From Pontibacter sp. G13 (GTDB lineage Bacteria > Bacteroidota > Bacteroidia > J057), in contig NZ_CP134696.1 of the NCBI RefSeq assembly GCF_031851795.1, positions 6,200,001 through 6,264,000 on the forward strand: a stretch of DNA of 64,000 nt, written 5' to 3'. A model generated the notes under the pieces. That model worked only from the letters and a program-made list of their open reading frames with translations. It did not search any database and was not told the DNA's origin. This document shows, piece by piece, positions 16,688 to 25,400 of the stretch. Within the stretch, counting starts at the first letter, position 1, and every line of letters starts with the position of its first letter. The position numbers and the translations under genes are program-made.

Positions 16688-18013
16688 ATGAAGCATTTTT
16701 ACTTTCTGATATATACGCTACTGGTCGGGATGACAAGCCTCCTGACAAGCTGTAGACCTGACATTTCACCCAACTCCGATCCGGATGCTGGCGTGTTGCC
16801 GATTCAGGACTATGTGGCGTTTGGGGACGGATATTCCGCGGGATTTGCCGATGGGAATACCGACCCGTTTAGTTTGCCGGGGCTGTACAGCGACCAACAA
16901 CAGTACTCCTTTCCCAATTTGCTGGCCCAGCAATTTCGATTGGTCCGGGATATTCCCTTTGTTCAGCACTTGGCGATTGGATCAGGATCAGGGTATCGCA
17001 CATTGGATGAGATGGTTACACAACCTTGTCCCAGTTTGCCGGAAACTTTTTCCTACAAAGATTTTACGGAGGAGTTTGAGTGGAATCAGTCATACGTGGA
17101 CTTTCTGGGGTTGAATGACCTGAGCATTCCGCACATCCGGGTTCGAGATCTGGACCAGGCCTACAATCCTTCCGGAGCTCCATTTTTCGAGCGCCTCGCC
17201 GGTCCTCTTGCCTCAAACTATCTCGATATCGCACAGGTACGTCGCGCACGGATGTTCTCCTTGTTCATAGGATTGGAAGACATTTTGGACCATGCGATTT
17301 CCGGTGCAAGCAATGAAGCGTTAGAACCGCTCAGTCCGGGAGAATTCACGGCGCGATACGGGATGTTGTTGGATCGGTTGATAGACCAGCCAGACACGCC
17401 TTATGGGCTGATTGCGGATTTGCCGGATGTGACGGATTTGCCTTTTTTTCAGGCAGTTCCCACCAGATACCCCAATCTTGACAATTGCGTACCGAGTGCC
17501 CAGCCGCTTTTCATTGTAGATGGCGCCAATCAGGGAATGGTGCGAAAGGCCAATCCTTCCGATTTTATCTTATTGCCTGCCAAGCCTCATATCGGGGCCA
17601 ATTATGGTGCAGGTCAATATTTTGGGCTCACCACGGATAATCCGATCCCAGACGAATGGGTGCTGGATCAGTTGGAGGCCGAACGAATTCGCCAGACAGT
17701 ATTTGCCTACAATCAAGGCATCGATTCCTTGATTGAAGCCTACAATGACCAAATTGGAGAAACTCGACTCAAGAAGGTGAATCTCTTCGGGTTGGTCGCC
17801 GCGTTGGAGGATGGGATGGTAGAAGATGGCCTAGATGTGTCCAATAGCTTCCTGAGAGGCGGTATTTTCTCGCTGGATGGACTCTATCTCACCGCCAGGG
17901 GAAATGCCCTGTTCGCGAATGCGTTTATCCGTGCCATCAATGATTGTCCTGATTTTCAGGCGAATATTCCCGAATTGAAACTTCCGGATTATCCGGGGGT
18001 GATTTTTCCTTAG
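16688..18013 (+). CDS. SGNH-hydrolase-like lipoprotein, probably inactive
   Basis: This 441-residue lipoprotein starts at the ATG at 16688 (an upstream in-frame TTG is less likely) with a signal ending SLLTSC (lipobox Cys22). Its mature start DYVAFGDGYSAGFADG (residues 41-56) lines up with block I of Bacteroidota SGNH/GDSL lipoproteins, normally GNSLT(A/S)G or GDS, but Gly48 stands where the catalytic Ser is expected. Near the C-terminus DGLYLTARGNALFANAFI corresponds to the block with Asp-x-x-His, but His is Tyr. Both changes suggest loss of hydrolase activity, perhaps leaving a binding role. A strong terminator follows. Confidence 0.75.
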   Translation: MKHFYFLIYTLLVGMTSLLTSCRPDISPNSDPDAGVLPIQDYVAFGDGYSAGFADGNTDPFSLPGLYSDQQQYSFPNLLAQQFRLVRDIPFVQHLAIGSGSGYRTLDEMVTQPCPSLPETFSYKDFTEEFEWNQSYVDFLGLNDLSIPHIRVRDLDQAYNPSGAPFFERLAGPLASNYLDIAQVRRARMFSLFIGLEDILDHAISGASNEALEPLSPGEFTARYGMLLDRLIDQPDTPYGLIADLPDVTDLPFFQAVPTRYPNLDNCVPSAQPLFIVDGANQGMVRKANPSDFILLPAKPHIGANYGAGQYFGLTTDNPIPDEWVLDQLEAERIRQTVFAYNQGIDSLIEAYNDQIGETRLKKVNLFGLVAALEDGMVEDGLDVSNSFLRGGIFSLDGLYLTARGNALFANAFIRAINDCPDFQANIPELKLPDYPGVIFP

Positions 18014-18036
18014 CATCAAGGATTCGAAGAAATTTC

Positions 18037-18075
18037 AACCGGGCCGTTTCACGATCGAAGCGGCCCGGTTTTTTT
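18037..18075 (+). terminator. Terminator of the SGNH-like gene
   Basis: AACCGGGCCG and CGGCCCGGTT form a perfect 10-bp stem with a 14-base loop, followed by TTTTT. It lies 24 bases after the stop codon. Confidence 0.9.
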
Positions 18076-18135
18076 AAAAGCTGTTTGAGGGTTGTCCTTT
18101 CGGCAGCGAACGTCCATTCCCTGAAAATTCGGCCA

Positions 18136-18163
18136 CAAAAAAAGGGAGTCTGTAGACTCCCTT
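18136..18163 (-). terminator. Terminator of the five-gene exported operon
   Basis: AAGGGAGTCT and AGACTCCCTT form a perfect 10-bp stem around two bases. On the minus strand a run of T follows. It ends the leftward operon 22402 to 18283. Confidence 0.85.
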
Positions 18164-18282
18164 CCCAAACCTCTCAACTCGCTATGAAAAATCTTCTGTT
18201 TCGCTTGCTGTTGATTGTTTTACGCCTGCGAGATAGATAGGGCGTAATCAATTTCCCCGTTGGTGCAACACCTTTCTGGTGA

Positions 18283-18741
18283 TCAGGGCGAAACCTGAAT
18301 TTCGGGCGACTGCACCACATTGCTCTGATGGCCAGCACGATCCACGACATACAGGTCAAATCGTACGGTTTCGAGACCACCGCCAGCCGTAATCACCGTG
18401 TAGGGCAAGGTGAGAGTGAATACGCCCTGAATGGGAATTTCAGCGCCTTCCGGGGCCAATTGCTGGAGGCGAAACCCATGAAGGGTATTGATTCTAAGGT
18501 CTTTCACAAAGACGTTCTCCACGTCAGGATCGGCATCTCCAAGATCTCCATCCCCATCTGTGTATTCCACCGAAAAGACGATGGAATCTCTCAAAGCAGT
18601 GACCTGCAAAGGGGCAACCGATGCAAGCGAAATTTCGGGCACTTCCGAAAAAGAGGGCGTCTCTCCTCGATTTCCACAGCTCCATCCTAGTGAAGTCAAT
18701 AGGGCTGTGATCAGGAACAGGTATGTGCGAGTTTTCATCAT
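18283..18741 (-). CDS. Small putative lipoprotein, last gene of the exported operon
   Basis: This 152-residue protein has a signal peptide ending LTSLGWSC (lipobox Cys22). The mature part holds the motif FSVEYTDGDGDLGDADPDVENVF, split here for reference to residues about 56-80, an acidic Asp/Gly stretch typical of calcium-binding Ig-like or PKD-like domains in Bacteroidota lipoproteins. The end reads DLYVVDRAGHQSNVV, also Ig-like. The ATG overlaps the stop of the preceding gene by 4 bp, which implies translational coupling. Function is unknown; it probably sits on the cell envelope with the other operon products. Confidence 0.8.
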   Translation of the reverse strand: MMKTRTYLFLITALLTSLGWSCGNRGETPSFSEVPEISLASVAPLQVTALRDSIVFSVEYTDGDGDLGDADPDVENVFVKDLRINTLHGFRLQQLAPEGAEIPIQGVFTLTLPYTVITAGGGLETVRFDLYVVDRAGHQSNVVQSPEIQVSP

Positions 18742-19691
18742 GGAATCACATAAAAGGCCATATAACTTTTGTAGGCATCTGGGTGCCCGTCTCTCGGAAA
18801 TTCGAAGGGATCGGGATTGGTGCCATCATTTCCTTGTATCCGGAAAAAGGTCACTTGACCCGCCGGAAAGTCTCCCGAGTTCATGGTGAATTTCCAATGA
18901 AATACTCCCGGCAATCCCGGTCCGTGAAAATCGGGAATGACCCAGCCATTGGGATCGTACACGCCACTCACCGTCTGGTTGGGGTTCCAGTCGCGAATTT
19001 GCAGGTACCCTGACCCCAACTCCATTTGGATATTGGAGAGATTTTCGGGCGGTGTGGTGTCATCTTCCAATTCAGCCCAAACCACAAATTGAGAGTTCTG
19101 GAACAGACCAAAAGGGTCGTAGGGGTTATTCCGGAAAGAATCTACCCTGATCCAATTGAATTGATACTGCATCTGAGCAGCCACTCCTCGGACAATGGGT
19201 TGGGTATTCGGAAGTGCGGACACGTTGCCCAATAGATCGGGTGCACCCGCTTCGATCCACGATTTCATGGCTTGGAGCTGTCCTTTGGTTAGGGGATGAT
19301 CGTAGAGCGGCATTCTCCCGAGTAGACTGTCGTCGGTTGTGACCCGGTAGTAAAGCCATGAAGCCGCAGGATCAAAAGGTTTGACCCGCATTTCGAAGGC
19401 TTCATCGGTCGTGTTTTTCACTACAGGCTGATAGACCAAGGTGGAATAGGTCGATTGCACCGTCCTGAAATCTGGCTCAAAAGCGCCATCATGACAGCCC
19501 GGTACTGCACAGCTTGCCGCAAAAATATATTGATGCAATCCCACCAAGGTCGATGAGTCTGGAGCAGGGATTTCTACCTCATGGACCCCATAATCGATTT
19601 GGTCGAATGGATTTTCGGGGGGCTCGATGGCCTGCTGCCTACATCCCCAGATGATGAGTAGACAGGGAATCAATCGTATCAACTGTTTCAT
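18738..19691 (-). CDS. Cytochrome-c-like lipoprotein with a CX4CH motif
   Basis: This 317-residue lipoprotein (signal ending LLIIWGC, Cys17) has the haem-type motif CAVPGCH at residues 61-67, a CX4CH instead of the common CXXCH. A candidate distal Met follows in GRMPLYDH, and then LTKGQLQAMKSWIEAGAP (about residues 137-154), the ending seen in planctomycete-type PSCyt cytochrome domains (MPP ... WI.xGA). The C-terminal half (from about 170) looks like a beta-rich binding domain (FHWKFTMNSGDFPAGQVTFF). Whether haem is attached cannot be decided here. It lies 11 bp after the DUF1501-like gene and overlaps the next gene by 4 bp. Confidence 0.8.
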   Translation of the reverse strand: MKQLIRLIPCLLIIWGCRQQAIEPPENPFDQIDYGVHEVEIPAPDSSTLVGLHQYIFAASCAVPGCHDGAFEPDFRTVQSTYSTLVYQPVVKNTTDEAFEMRVKPFDPAASWLYYRVTTDDSLLGRMPLYDHPLTKGQLQAMKSWIEAGAPDLLGNVSALPNTQPIVRGVAAQMQYQFNWIRVDSFRNNPYDPFGLFQNSQFVVWAELEDDTTPPENLSNIQMELGSGYLQIRDWNPNQTVSGVYDPNGWVIPDFHGPGLPGVFHWKFTMNSGDFPAGQVTFFRIQGNDGTNPDPFEFPRDGHPDAYKSYMAFYVIP

Positions 19692-19702
19692 CTTCGAGAA
19701 AA

Positions 19703-21007
19703 TTAGGCGAGGGCTTCGGTCAAAACGCGTCCGGGAAGCATCCCAGCAGGAATATGTATATCGAATCCAAGAATATGGGCGATGGTCGGTACCACATCAA
19801 TGCTTTCCCCAATGGGCTGAGACGCACTTCCGACCGATTGGTGCTGGTTCACTACGCCGTCTGGGCCGATGATGGCACAAAAGATCTCACGAGAAGTGGG
19901 ATCGCCGGTATGGTCGATTCCCAAGCGGCCATAGGCATCCGAGACCGTATTGGGGAGGAGGTTCCTGCCGTGCTCGGGGACCATGATCAGGACGGTGTCA
20001 TCAGCCATTCCGGGCGTCTGTTGGATGGTGTTCCAAAGATGGGAAACCGCGTAGTCTGCTTTTCGGAGATTGTTGCAATAGGAGGTGTAGTCCTGATGGC
20101 AGGCATCTACATCTGTCATGTTCACCACGAGCAATTCCGGTTGGAACTTCTGGATGATGTCTTCAGCGAATGTCAGGGTGAAGATGTCATTGGACGCAAA
20201 CTGGTTGGGGACTCCCATGGGATTATTGAATCCTCCATTGACACCCTTTTGGAACAATTCCGCAATGAATGTCCGGATTTCCTCGGCATCCTCGCTCGTA
20301 TTGACATTCCCAGAGGCGGAAGCTGGAGCTTTTCTGGCAAATTGATCATTGAGGAATCCTCGGATGTTTCCGATCATTTCTTCCTCATGGAACTGAAAAT
20401 GCTTCGGTGTGCCAATGACCGGATAGGTCTGCCCATTGAGCAAGCTGGTCGGCGCAATGTGATTGGCACCGAAGAGCGGCCCATACCCGGGATGTTTGCT
20501 GTAATTCAATGCGGGATATGGCCCCAAGGAATTGGATACCCACCATGCATTTTTGGAGGTGACAGTGGGTGAATTGTGCTTGAGGTAATATTCGAAGATG
20601 GTCGGAAAATCGGGATTGGTACGCAAGTTCAACCCAGTGGAGGTGTACTGGCCGGTGATGGCCACCGTATGCCCGTTGAAATGCCCGGTCGGTCCCTCAG
20701 CGTAGCGAAACTCCGGATAGAGCGTCCCCAGGTGTGACAATGGACTCGAGAGCGGAGATGCAGGAATCGGATCAAGTCCCGGAATGGTCGATGCCGTGCC
20801 GGGTTGGAATGCAGGCATGAGATTGCCTTCCGCTTGGGCGAGGGCTTCGATGTTTCGGACGCCTCCTGCGAATAGGCAGAAGACCACATGATTGACCTTG
20901 CGGGACATGGTCTTGGCAAATAGCCGTCCGCTCGGGAGGATGTACGGAGAAATGGCCAACCCGCCAGTAGCGAGGGAAGCGGCCTTGAGAAATTGGCGTC
21001 TTTTCAT
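19703..21007 (-). CDS. Tat-exported DUF1501-like protein (alkaline-phosphatase fold)
   Basis: This is a 434-residue protein. I start at the ATG at 21007, because the product then begins KRRQFLKAASLATGGLAISP, a Tat signal (RRxFLK). A TTG at 21028 only adds an untypical leader. The mature sequence resembles DUF1501 proteins and their sulfatase/alkaline-phosphatase-like relatives. Examples are VVFCLFAGGVRN, GHTVAITGQYTSTG, NMTDVDACHQDYTSY, VLIMVPEHGRNLLPN (late metal-binding His), IDHTGDPTSREIF and ESIDVVPTIAHILGFDI, the latter two common at the C-terminus of such proteins. Substrate is unknown. In Planctomycetes DUF1501 genes accompany DUF1549/PSCyt genes, as they seem to do here. Confidence 0.85.
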   Translation of the reverse strand: MKRRQFLKAASLATGGLAISPYILPSGRLFAKTMSRKVNHVVFCLFAGGVRNIEALAQAEGNLMPAFQPGTASTIPGLDPIPASPLSSPLSHLGTLYPEFRYAEGPTGHFNGHTVAITGQYTSTGLNLRTNPDFPTIFEYYLKHNSPTVTSKNAWWVSNSLGPYPALNYSKHPGYGPLFGANHIAPTSLLNGQTYPVIGTPKHFQFHEEEMIGNIRGFLNDQFARKAPASASGNVNTSEDAEEIRTFIAELFQKGVNGGFNNPMGVPNQFASNDIFTLTFAEDIIQKFQPELLVVNMTDVDACHQDYTSYCNNLRKADYAVSHLWNTIQQTPGMADDTVLIMVPEHGRNLLPNTVSDAYGRLGIDHTGDPTSREIFCAIIGPDGVVNQHQSVGSASQPIGESIDVVPTIAHILGFDIHIPAGMLPGRVLTEALA

Positions 21008-21024
21008 AACTACTCGGTTGGTAA

Positions 21025-21516
21025 TCAATAAAATCTGTATTCGTCACTGGTGAGAAATGCATAGTAAATCGCCACAGGGGTCAAATCGGGAGCTTGCTCG
21101 ATTTGAGCCTGGAGAAACCACATTTCGTAGGCACTTGGCTCACGGAGATACAGCCGGAGGTAGAGTGCCTGAATGAATCCTTCGATGTCTGCCCGCATGG
21201 TAGTATTGGACGGAATATCCGCAGCCGGATCATTGAGCATATTGCGGATTAGGATATCTGCGATGAGCGTTTTGTCGCCCAACGATTCGTAGGATTGGAC
21301 CATCGCGTTGAGTCGGTTCTGATCGAGGGTCTCGCCAAATAGATCAGCATAGGCCAGCGATATGAATTCCAACTCGTTTTTGACATTCTCCTTGTCGGCA
21401 CCTGCCTGCCCCACGGAGACTTCATTGACCTCATAGACATACAGTGGCTCTGTGGATTCGCAAGCAGAAAATCCAGTAGCCATGAGGCAAATCAATAGGA
21501 TCGAATAGCGCATCAT
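21025..21516 (-). CDS. Lipoprotein with DUF4214/DUF1549-like helical modules
   Basis: This 163-residue lipoprotein is started at the ATG at 21516 so that the signal MMRYSILLICLMATGFSAC follows directly. An ATG at 21546 would overlap the previous gene by 20 bp. The mature part is helical and contains two copies of a theme: FISLAYADLFGETLDQNRL and ALYLRLYLREPSAYEMWFL, each resembling the core L(Y/F)xxLLGRxPxxxE of DUF1549 and DUF4214. It ends AFLTSDEYRFY, like the end of the upstream protein (LKTDEYLGL). It probably partners the larger relative encoded 10 bp upstream. Function is unknown. Confidence 0.75.
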   Translation of the reverse strand: MMRYSILLICLMATGFSACESTEPLYVYEVNEVSVGQAGADKENVKNELEFISLAYADLFGETLDQNRLNAMVQSYESLGDKTLIADILIRNMLNDPAADIPSNTTMRADIEGFIQALYLRLYLREPSAYEMWFLQAQIEQAPDLTPVAIYYAFLTSDEYRFY

Positions 21517-21526
21517 GGGATTGGGG

Positions 21527-22402
21527 TTAAAGTCCGAGGTATTCATCCGTCTTGAGGATACTGATCAATAGGGCTTCGTAATCTTCGTCATTTCGGTACT
21601 GGGTCGTTGCAGCGGCCATTTCTACCGAATTGGGTGAGCGAAACAAGTAGTCTGCGTAGATATCCAGCACTTGCCCTTCGAGGTAGTCGTCCGAGTGGAG
21701 GAATATCTCCAGAAAGTCAGATCTGGTGCTCCCAGACTCGCCAAAGAGGATTCCCGAGTATCCATCCATCATCGATATGGCTTGATGCGCTTCGTTTTCT
21801 GTGGGGTATCGCTTGAGGAAATACTCGAAGGCTGCCAAAACGAAATTCTGGTTTCCCATGTTGATTTCCTCAAAAGCGGGATTATCCATGCAGTTTCGAT
21901 GAAACTCAATCCGACTGAGGGTACCTGCTTGCATGCGCTGCGGGGCGAGCCGGATGCCATTGATCCGGTCGATCTCTGCCTGATAGAGTGCTTGATACGG
22001 TTCATTTCCGGGTTCTTGAGATGCCTCTGTGAGGATCGTCACCTGGAGTCGGAGAAAATTGGTATCGACGCTGCCGAGCATTTCTACGCGATGCGTCTCA
22101 AATACTTGCTGGACGTATTCGGGGAGTGCCAAGATCGATCCGATCAGTTCTTCGCGATCAGATTCGGAGACTTCATGCTGGTTGAGGATAGCGAGTCCCT
22201 CGTCAAATTCGAAGGGTTCGGGTTTTCGTCCCAAAAGGGAGATAAACAGCTTATTGACGTAGTTTTCCCGAAGTACCGTGGGAACAGCTAGGTCTGGAGG
22301 GGCGGTATTGTCGGGGATGATGACGATCTGCGGATCTGGTTGACATGCCGCAAGGAGGATCGCCAGCCATCCCAAAAACAGGAGGTTCCGGAGGGAGATC
22401 AT
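21527..22402 (-). CDS. Lipoprotein with DUF1549-like modules, first gene of the exported operon
   Basis: This 291-residue lipoprotein has signal MISLRNLLFLGWLAILLAAC (lipobox Cys20). The start of the mature domain, YVNKLFISLLGRKPEPFEF (about residues 49-67) followed by a REELIGSILALPEYVQ helix, closely follows the DUF1549 pattern (LLGRxPxxxE ... KREKLIDxLLxSPEY). Later modules read FEYFLKRYPTENEA and DIYADYLFRSPNSVE. It opens a five-gene leftward operon (22402 to 18283) whose products all carry export signals. Its upstream region overlaps the promoter of the divergent Kir channel gene. Confidence 0.8.
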   Translation of the reverse strand: MISLRNLLFLGWLAILLAACQPDPQIVIIPDNTAPPDLAVPTVLRENYVNKLFISLLGRKPEPFEFDEGLAILNQHEVSESDREELIGSILALPEYVQQVFETHRVEMLGSVDTNFLRLQVTILTEASQEPGNEPYQALYQAEIDRINGIRLAPQRMQAGTLSRIEFHRNCMDNPAFEEINMGNQNFVLAAFEYFLKRYPTENEAHQAISMMDGYSGILFGESGSTRSDFLEIFLHSDDYLEGQVLDIYADYLFRSPNSVEMAAATTQYRNDEDYEALLISILKTDEYLGL

Positions 22403-22437
22403 AACGAGGGTTGATTTGCAGATTAGATTCTCACCGA

Positions 22438-22469
22438 TTCCAAAGGTTTAGCGGGGAATCCTATATTTG
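22438..22469 (+). promoter_or_regulatory. Promoter of the Kir channel gene, overlapping a divergent promoter
   Basis: TATATTTG at 22462-22469 is a full -7 box; 20 bases upstream is TTCC, a weak -33 box. On the minus strand TTTC (22472-22469), 20 bases and AACCTTTG (22448-22441) form a weaker promoter for the five-gene operon. The two share nearly the same bases. Confidence 0.45.
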
Positions 22470-22562
22470 AAACAATCTATCCCAAAATCGCCGATAGTTC
22501 CAAGTGATGGATCAATAGATCGGCCCAGGGAAAAAGAGCATTCGCGTAGGAACGCGAATCAC

Positions 22563-23582
22563 ATGTTAAAGGAATCCATTATGGCTGAGACAGTTGCTTC
22601 TTCCGAAGCACCCAAGCAGGTAGACGAGGCTTTCCGTGATTTGGGATTTGGGACCAAAATCGATTTATCTGCCACTCGATTGATCAATAAAGATGGCTCA
22701 TTCAACGTCATTCGTCGAGGTGGCGGAATCGGTGCTGTCAATCTCTATCAATATCTGATCACCATATCGTGGTGGGGATTTGCGGGCTGGGTATTCGTTT
22801 CCTATCTGATCCTCAATGCAATTTTTGCGCTGATCTACATGACATTGGGGCTCGAATATTTGAGCTCTCCTCCGCTTCAGCGTGGCTTTGTGGAGGAATT
22901 TTTACATGCCTTCTATTTTTCCGCCCAAACGTTTACGACCGTCGGATACGGAGCCATCAGCCCAGAGGGGCATCCCGCCAGTATGGTTTCTTCCATCGAA
23001 TCAATGATGGGATTGATGGGAATCGCCATTGCCACCGGGGTCCTGTATGGTCGTTTTTCCAGACCTACCGCCAAAATCCGGTTCAGCGAGAAGATGATTG
23101 TCGCGCCCTATCAGGACATCAATGGCCTCATGTTCAGAATCGTCAACCGTCGCCAAAATCAGTTGGTAGAATTGGATGTGCTGCTCGTCTATGCGAGATA
23201 CGAAATGGTCAATGGACGACCTGTGCAGCGATTTAGCAGCCTCGAATTGGAGCGAAATCACGTAGCTTTATTTCCCTTGACGTGGACCATCGTGCATCCC
23301 ATCACCGAGGACAGCCCCATTTACGGGATGGATTCTGAGGCAATGAAAGCCAAGCATGCGGAGTTTCTCATCGTCATCAAGGCCTATGATGACACCTTTG
23401 CGCAGGAGGTGCATGCGAGACACTCCTACCAATTTGATGAGCTGGTATGCGGGGTGAAATTCGTTCCTGCGTTTGAGCCAGATGGGATCGGAAATTACAT
23501 CGTGGATGTCAACCGAGTGGGAGAATACAAAGACGCCCCGCTTAATCCTGCCCCCAAAACGCCCAAAAAGGCCACGGATTGA
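22563..23582 (+). CDS. KirBac-type inward-rectifier potassium channel
   Basis: This 339-residue membrane protein starts at the ATG at 22563, or at 22581, which has AGGA 7 bases upstream. A TTG at 22467 lies within the promoter. It shows a slide-helix region, a first membrane helix (about residues 66-96), a pore helix, the potassium selectivity filter TVGYG at 126-130, a second membrane helix (MMGLMGIAIATGVLYGRF) and a cytoplasmic beta-sandwich (AKIRFSEKMIVAPYQDINGLMFRIVNRRQNQL split at Y/Q). These are all features of KirBac channels. The channel passes potassium tetramerically. The gene is monocistronic and divergent from the exported five-gene operon. Confidence 0.95.
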   Translation: MLKESIMAETVASSEAPKQVDEAFRDLGFGTKIDLSATRLINKDGSFNVIRRGGGIGAVNLYQYLITISWWGFAGWVFVSYLILNAIFALIYMTLGLEYLSSPPLQRGFVEEFLHAFYFSAQTFTTVGYGAISPEGHPASMVSSIESMMGLMGIAIATGVLYGRFSRPTAKIRFSEKMIVAPYQDINGLMFRIVNRRQNQLVELDVLLVYARYEMVNGRPVQRFSSLELERNHVALFPLTWTIVHPITEDSPIYGMDSEAMKAKHAEFLIVIKAYDDTFAQEVHARHSYQFDELVCGVKFVPAFEPDGIGNYIVDVNRVGEYKDAPLNPAPKTPKKATD

Positions 23583-23666
23583 TGGGATTCCTACGTGTGG
23601 AGAACCCATAGCCCAAAACCTGAGAATCTCGAATGGGTTATGAGTTTTTCATACAACCCATCACTT

Positions 23667-25394
23667 ATGCGAATTTCCGCCTCTCTCACCTCCATTCTGA
23701 GCCTATTGCTATTGGTGTGCTGTGGCCCGAAAGACAGCGACCAAGCCGATGCGCAGGCCGAATCCTATAAACTGGTTCAGACCGTCTACCACGGGGGAGA
23801 TATCCTCACGATGGATGGTGAAACGCCAAATTATGTAGAAGCCGTCGTCCAACGCGAAGGAAGAATCATATTTGTCGGCTCGAAGAAGGATGCCTTGGAC
23901 CGATTCAAAGACAAGGCGGAGATCGTGGACCTCAAGGGCAAGACGCTCCTGCCCGGTTTTATCGATGCGCATTCGCACTTCTCTGTGGCCGTACAGATGG
24001 TCAACCAACAAAACCTGTCTGTTCCCCCTGTCGGTCCAGTCACGGACATTGCCTCCTTGCAGCAGGCCTTGGTGGAATTTCAGCAAGAAAGACAGATTCC
24101 CCCCGGCGAATGGGTCGTGGGGTATGGGTATGACAATGAGGGGCTTGCGGAAGGTAGGCATATCACCAAGATGGACCTGGACGAAGTGCTTCCCGATCAC
24201 AAGGTGCTGGTGATCCATGTATCTCAGCATGGCGGGGTCTTGAATTCCAAAGGCTTGGAATGGGCAGGCGTCACTGCAGAGACAGAAACCCCCAAGGGAG
24301 GCATCATCGCCCGTATGCCGGGCAGTCAAGAACCAGCAGGGCTTCTGATGGAGACAGCTTGGATTCCGATTTTTGCCAAAGTCCCCACACCATCCGATGA
24401 CGAACTCCTGAAATTGCTCGATGCTGCCCAGCAGATGTACGCTTCTCAAGGCTACACCCATGCGCAGGATGGAGCTGCATTCATTACCCAGATGAGGTTC
24501 ATGGAACGGGCAGTCGACTCGGGATTGCTATACCTCGACCTCGTTTCGCTACCCAACGTGGTAGATATGCCCAAGTGGATCGATTCGGGAGAATTCACCT
24601 TCGGAGAATACATTGGACACCTCAAATTTCAGGGGGTAAAGCTTTTGCAGGATGGCTCTCCACAGGGAAAAACAGCCTATGTTTCCAAACCCTATTTGAC
24701 TGGCGGTCCGGACGGCCAGAAGAATTGGCGCGGTGAGACGACCTTTCCCACGGATGAATTCAATGGATATATCCAACGGGTTCTAGACAAAGGCCTTCAG
24801 GTATTTGTACATGCCAATGGAGATGCCACAATCGATGAGGTGATCGCTGCGATCAAAAAAGCCGGAATCACTGCCGAAGATGACAGGAGACCCGTAGTCA
24901 TTCATTCGCAGTTCCAAAGACCTGATCATCTGGACCAATATGTTGAGCTAGGTTTGCAGCCCGCCTATTTTACAAATCACACCTATTTCTGGGGAGATGT
25001 CCACATCAAGAACATCGGCCGAGATGCCGCGGATTTCATCAGTCCGGTGATGGCTGCCAAAGCCAAGGGATTGGTCTACTCCAACCATAGCGATTTCAAT
25101 GTGACTCCTCTGGATCCATTTTTCATCATGTGGACCGCCCGTAATCGGATCACCCGCAACGGCATTATCTTGGGAGAAGATCAACGTGCAGATCCCTACA
25201 CCGCTTTGCAGGGAATCACTACCGGCGCCGCCTATCAGGTATTCGAAGAAAATCGAAAAGGCAAAATCAAGGAAGGTATGCTGGCGGATTTTGTGATCCT
25301 CGACAAGAATCCCCTCAAGACCGAAGGGCAAGCCCTCAAGGAAATCAAGGTTGTCCAAACCATCAAAGAAGGCCAGGTCGTCTATCCTCAATAA
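23667..25394 (+). CDS. Exported amidohydrolase (YtcJ/Amidohydrolase_3 type)
   Basis: This is a 575-residue lipoprotein. I start at the ATG at 23667, giving the signal MRISASLTSILSLLLLVCCG (lipobox Cys). The metal-binding HxH is in GFIDAHSHFSVAV. Further ligands and family motifs are VFVHANGDATID, VIHSQFQRPDHL and YSNHSDFNVTPLDPFFIMW. The C-terminal beta-strand subdomain reads IKEGMLADFVILDKNPL. YtcJ-like enzymes hydrolyse amide or imide bonds of small molecules; substrate is unknown. A HAD-family lipoprotein gene follows 6 bp after the stop, so both may act on the same compound in the periplasm. Confidence 0.92.
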   Translation: MRISASLTSILSLLLLVCCGPKDSDQADAQAESYKLVQTVYHGGDILTMDGETPNYVEAVVQREGRIIFVGSKKDALDRFKDKAEIVDLKGKTLLPGFIDAHSHFSVAVQMVNQQNLSVPPVGPVTDIASLQQALVEFQQERQIPPGEWVVGYGYDNEGLAEGRHITKMDLDEVLPDHKVLVIHVSQHGGVLNSKGLEWAGVTAETETPKGGIIARMPGSQEPAGLLMETAWIPIFAKVPTPSDDELLKLLDAAQQMYASQGYTHAQDGAAFITQMRFMERAVDSGLLYLDLVSLPNVVDMPKWIDSGEFTFGEYIGHLKFQGVKLLQDGSPQGKTAYVSKPYLTGGPDGQKNWRGETTFPTDEFNGYIQRVLDKGLQVFVHANGDATIDEVIAAIKKAGITAEDDRRPVVIHSQFQRPDHLDQYVELGLQPAYFTNHTYFWGDVHIKNIGRDAADFISPVMAAKAKGLVYSNHSDFNVTPLDPFFIMWTARNRITRNGIILGEDQRADPYTALQGITTGAAYQVFEENRKGKIKEGMLADFVILDKNPLKTEGQALKEIKVVQTIKEGQVVYPQ

Positions 25395-25400
25395 GTGTCC

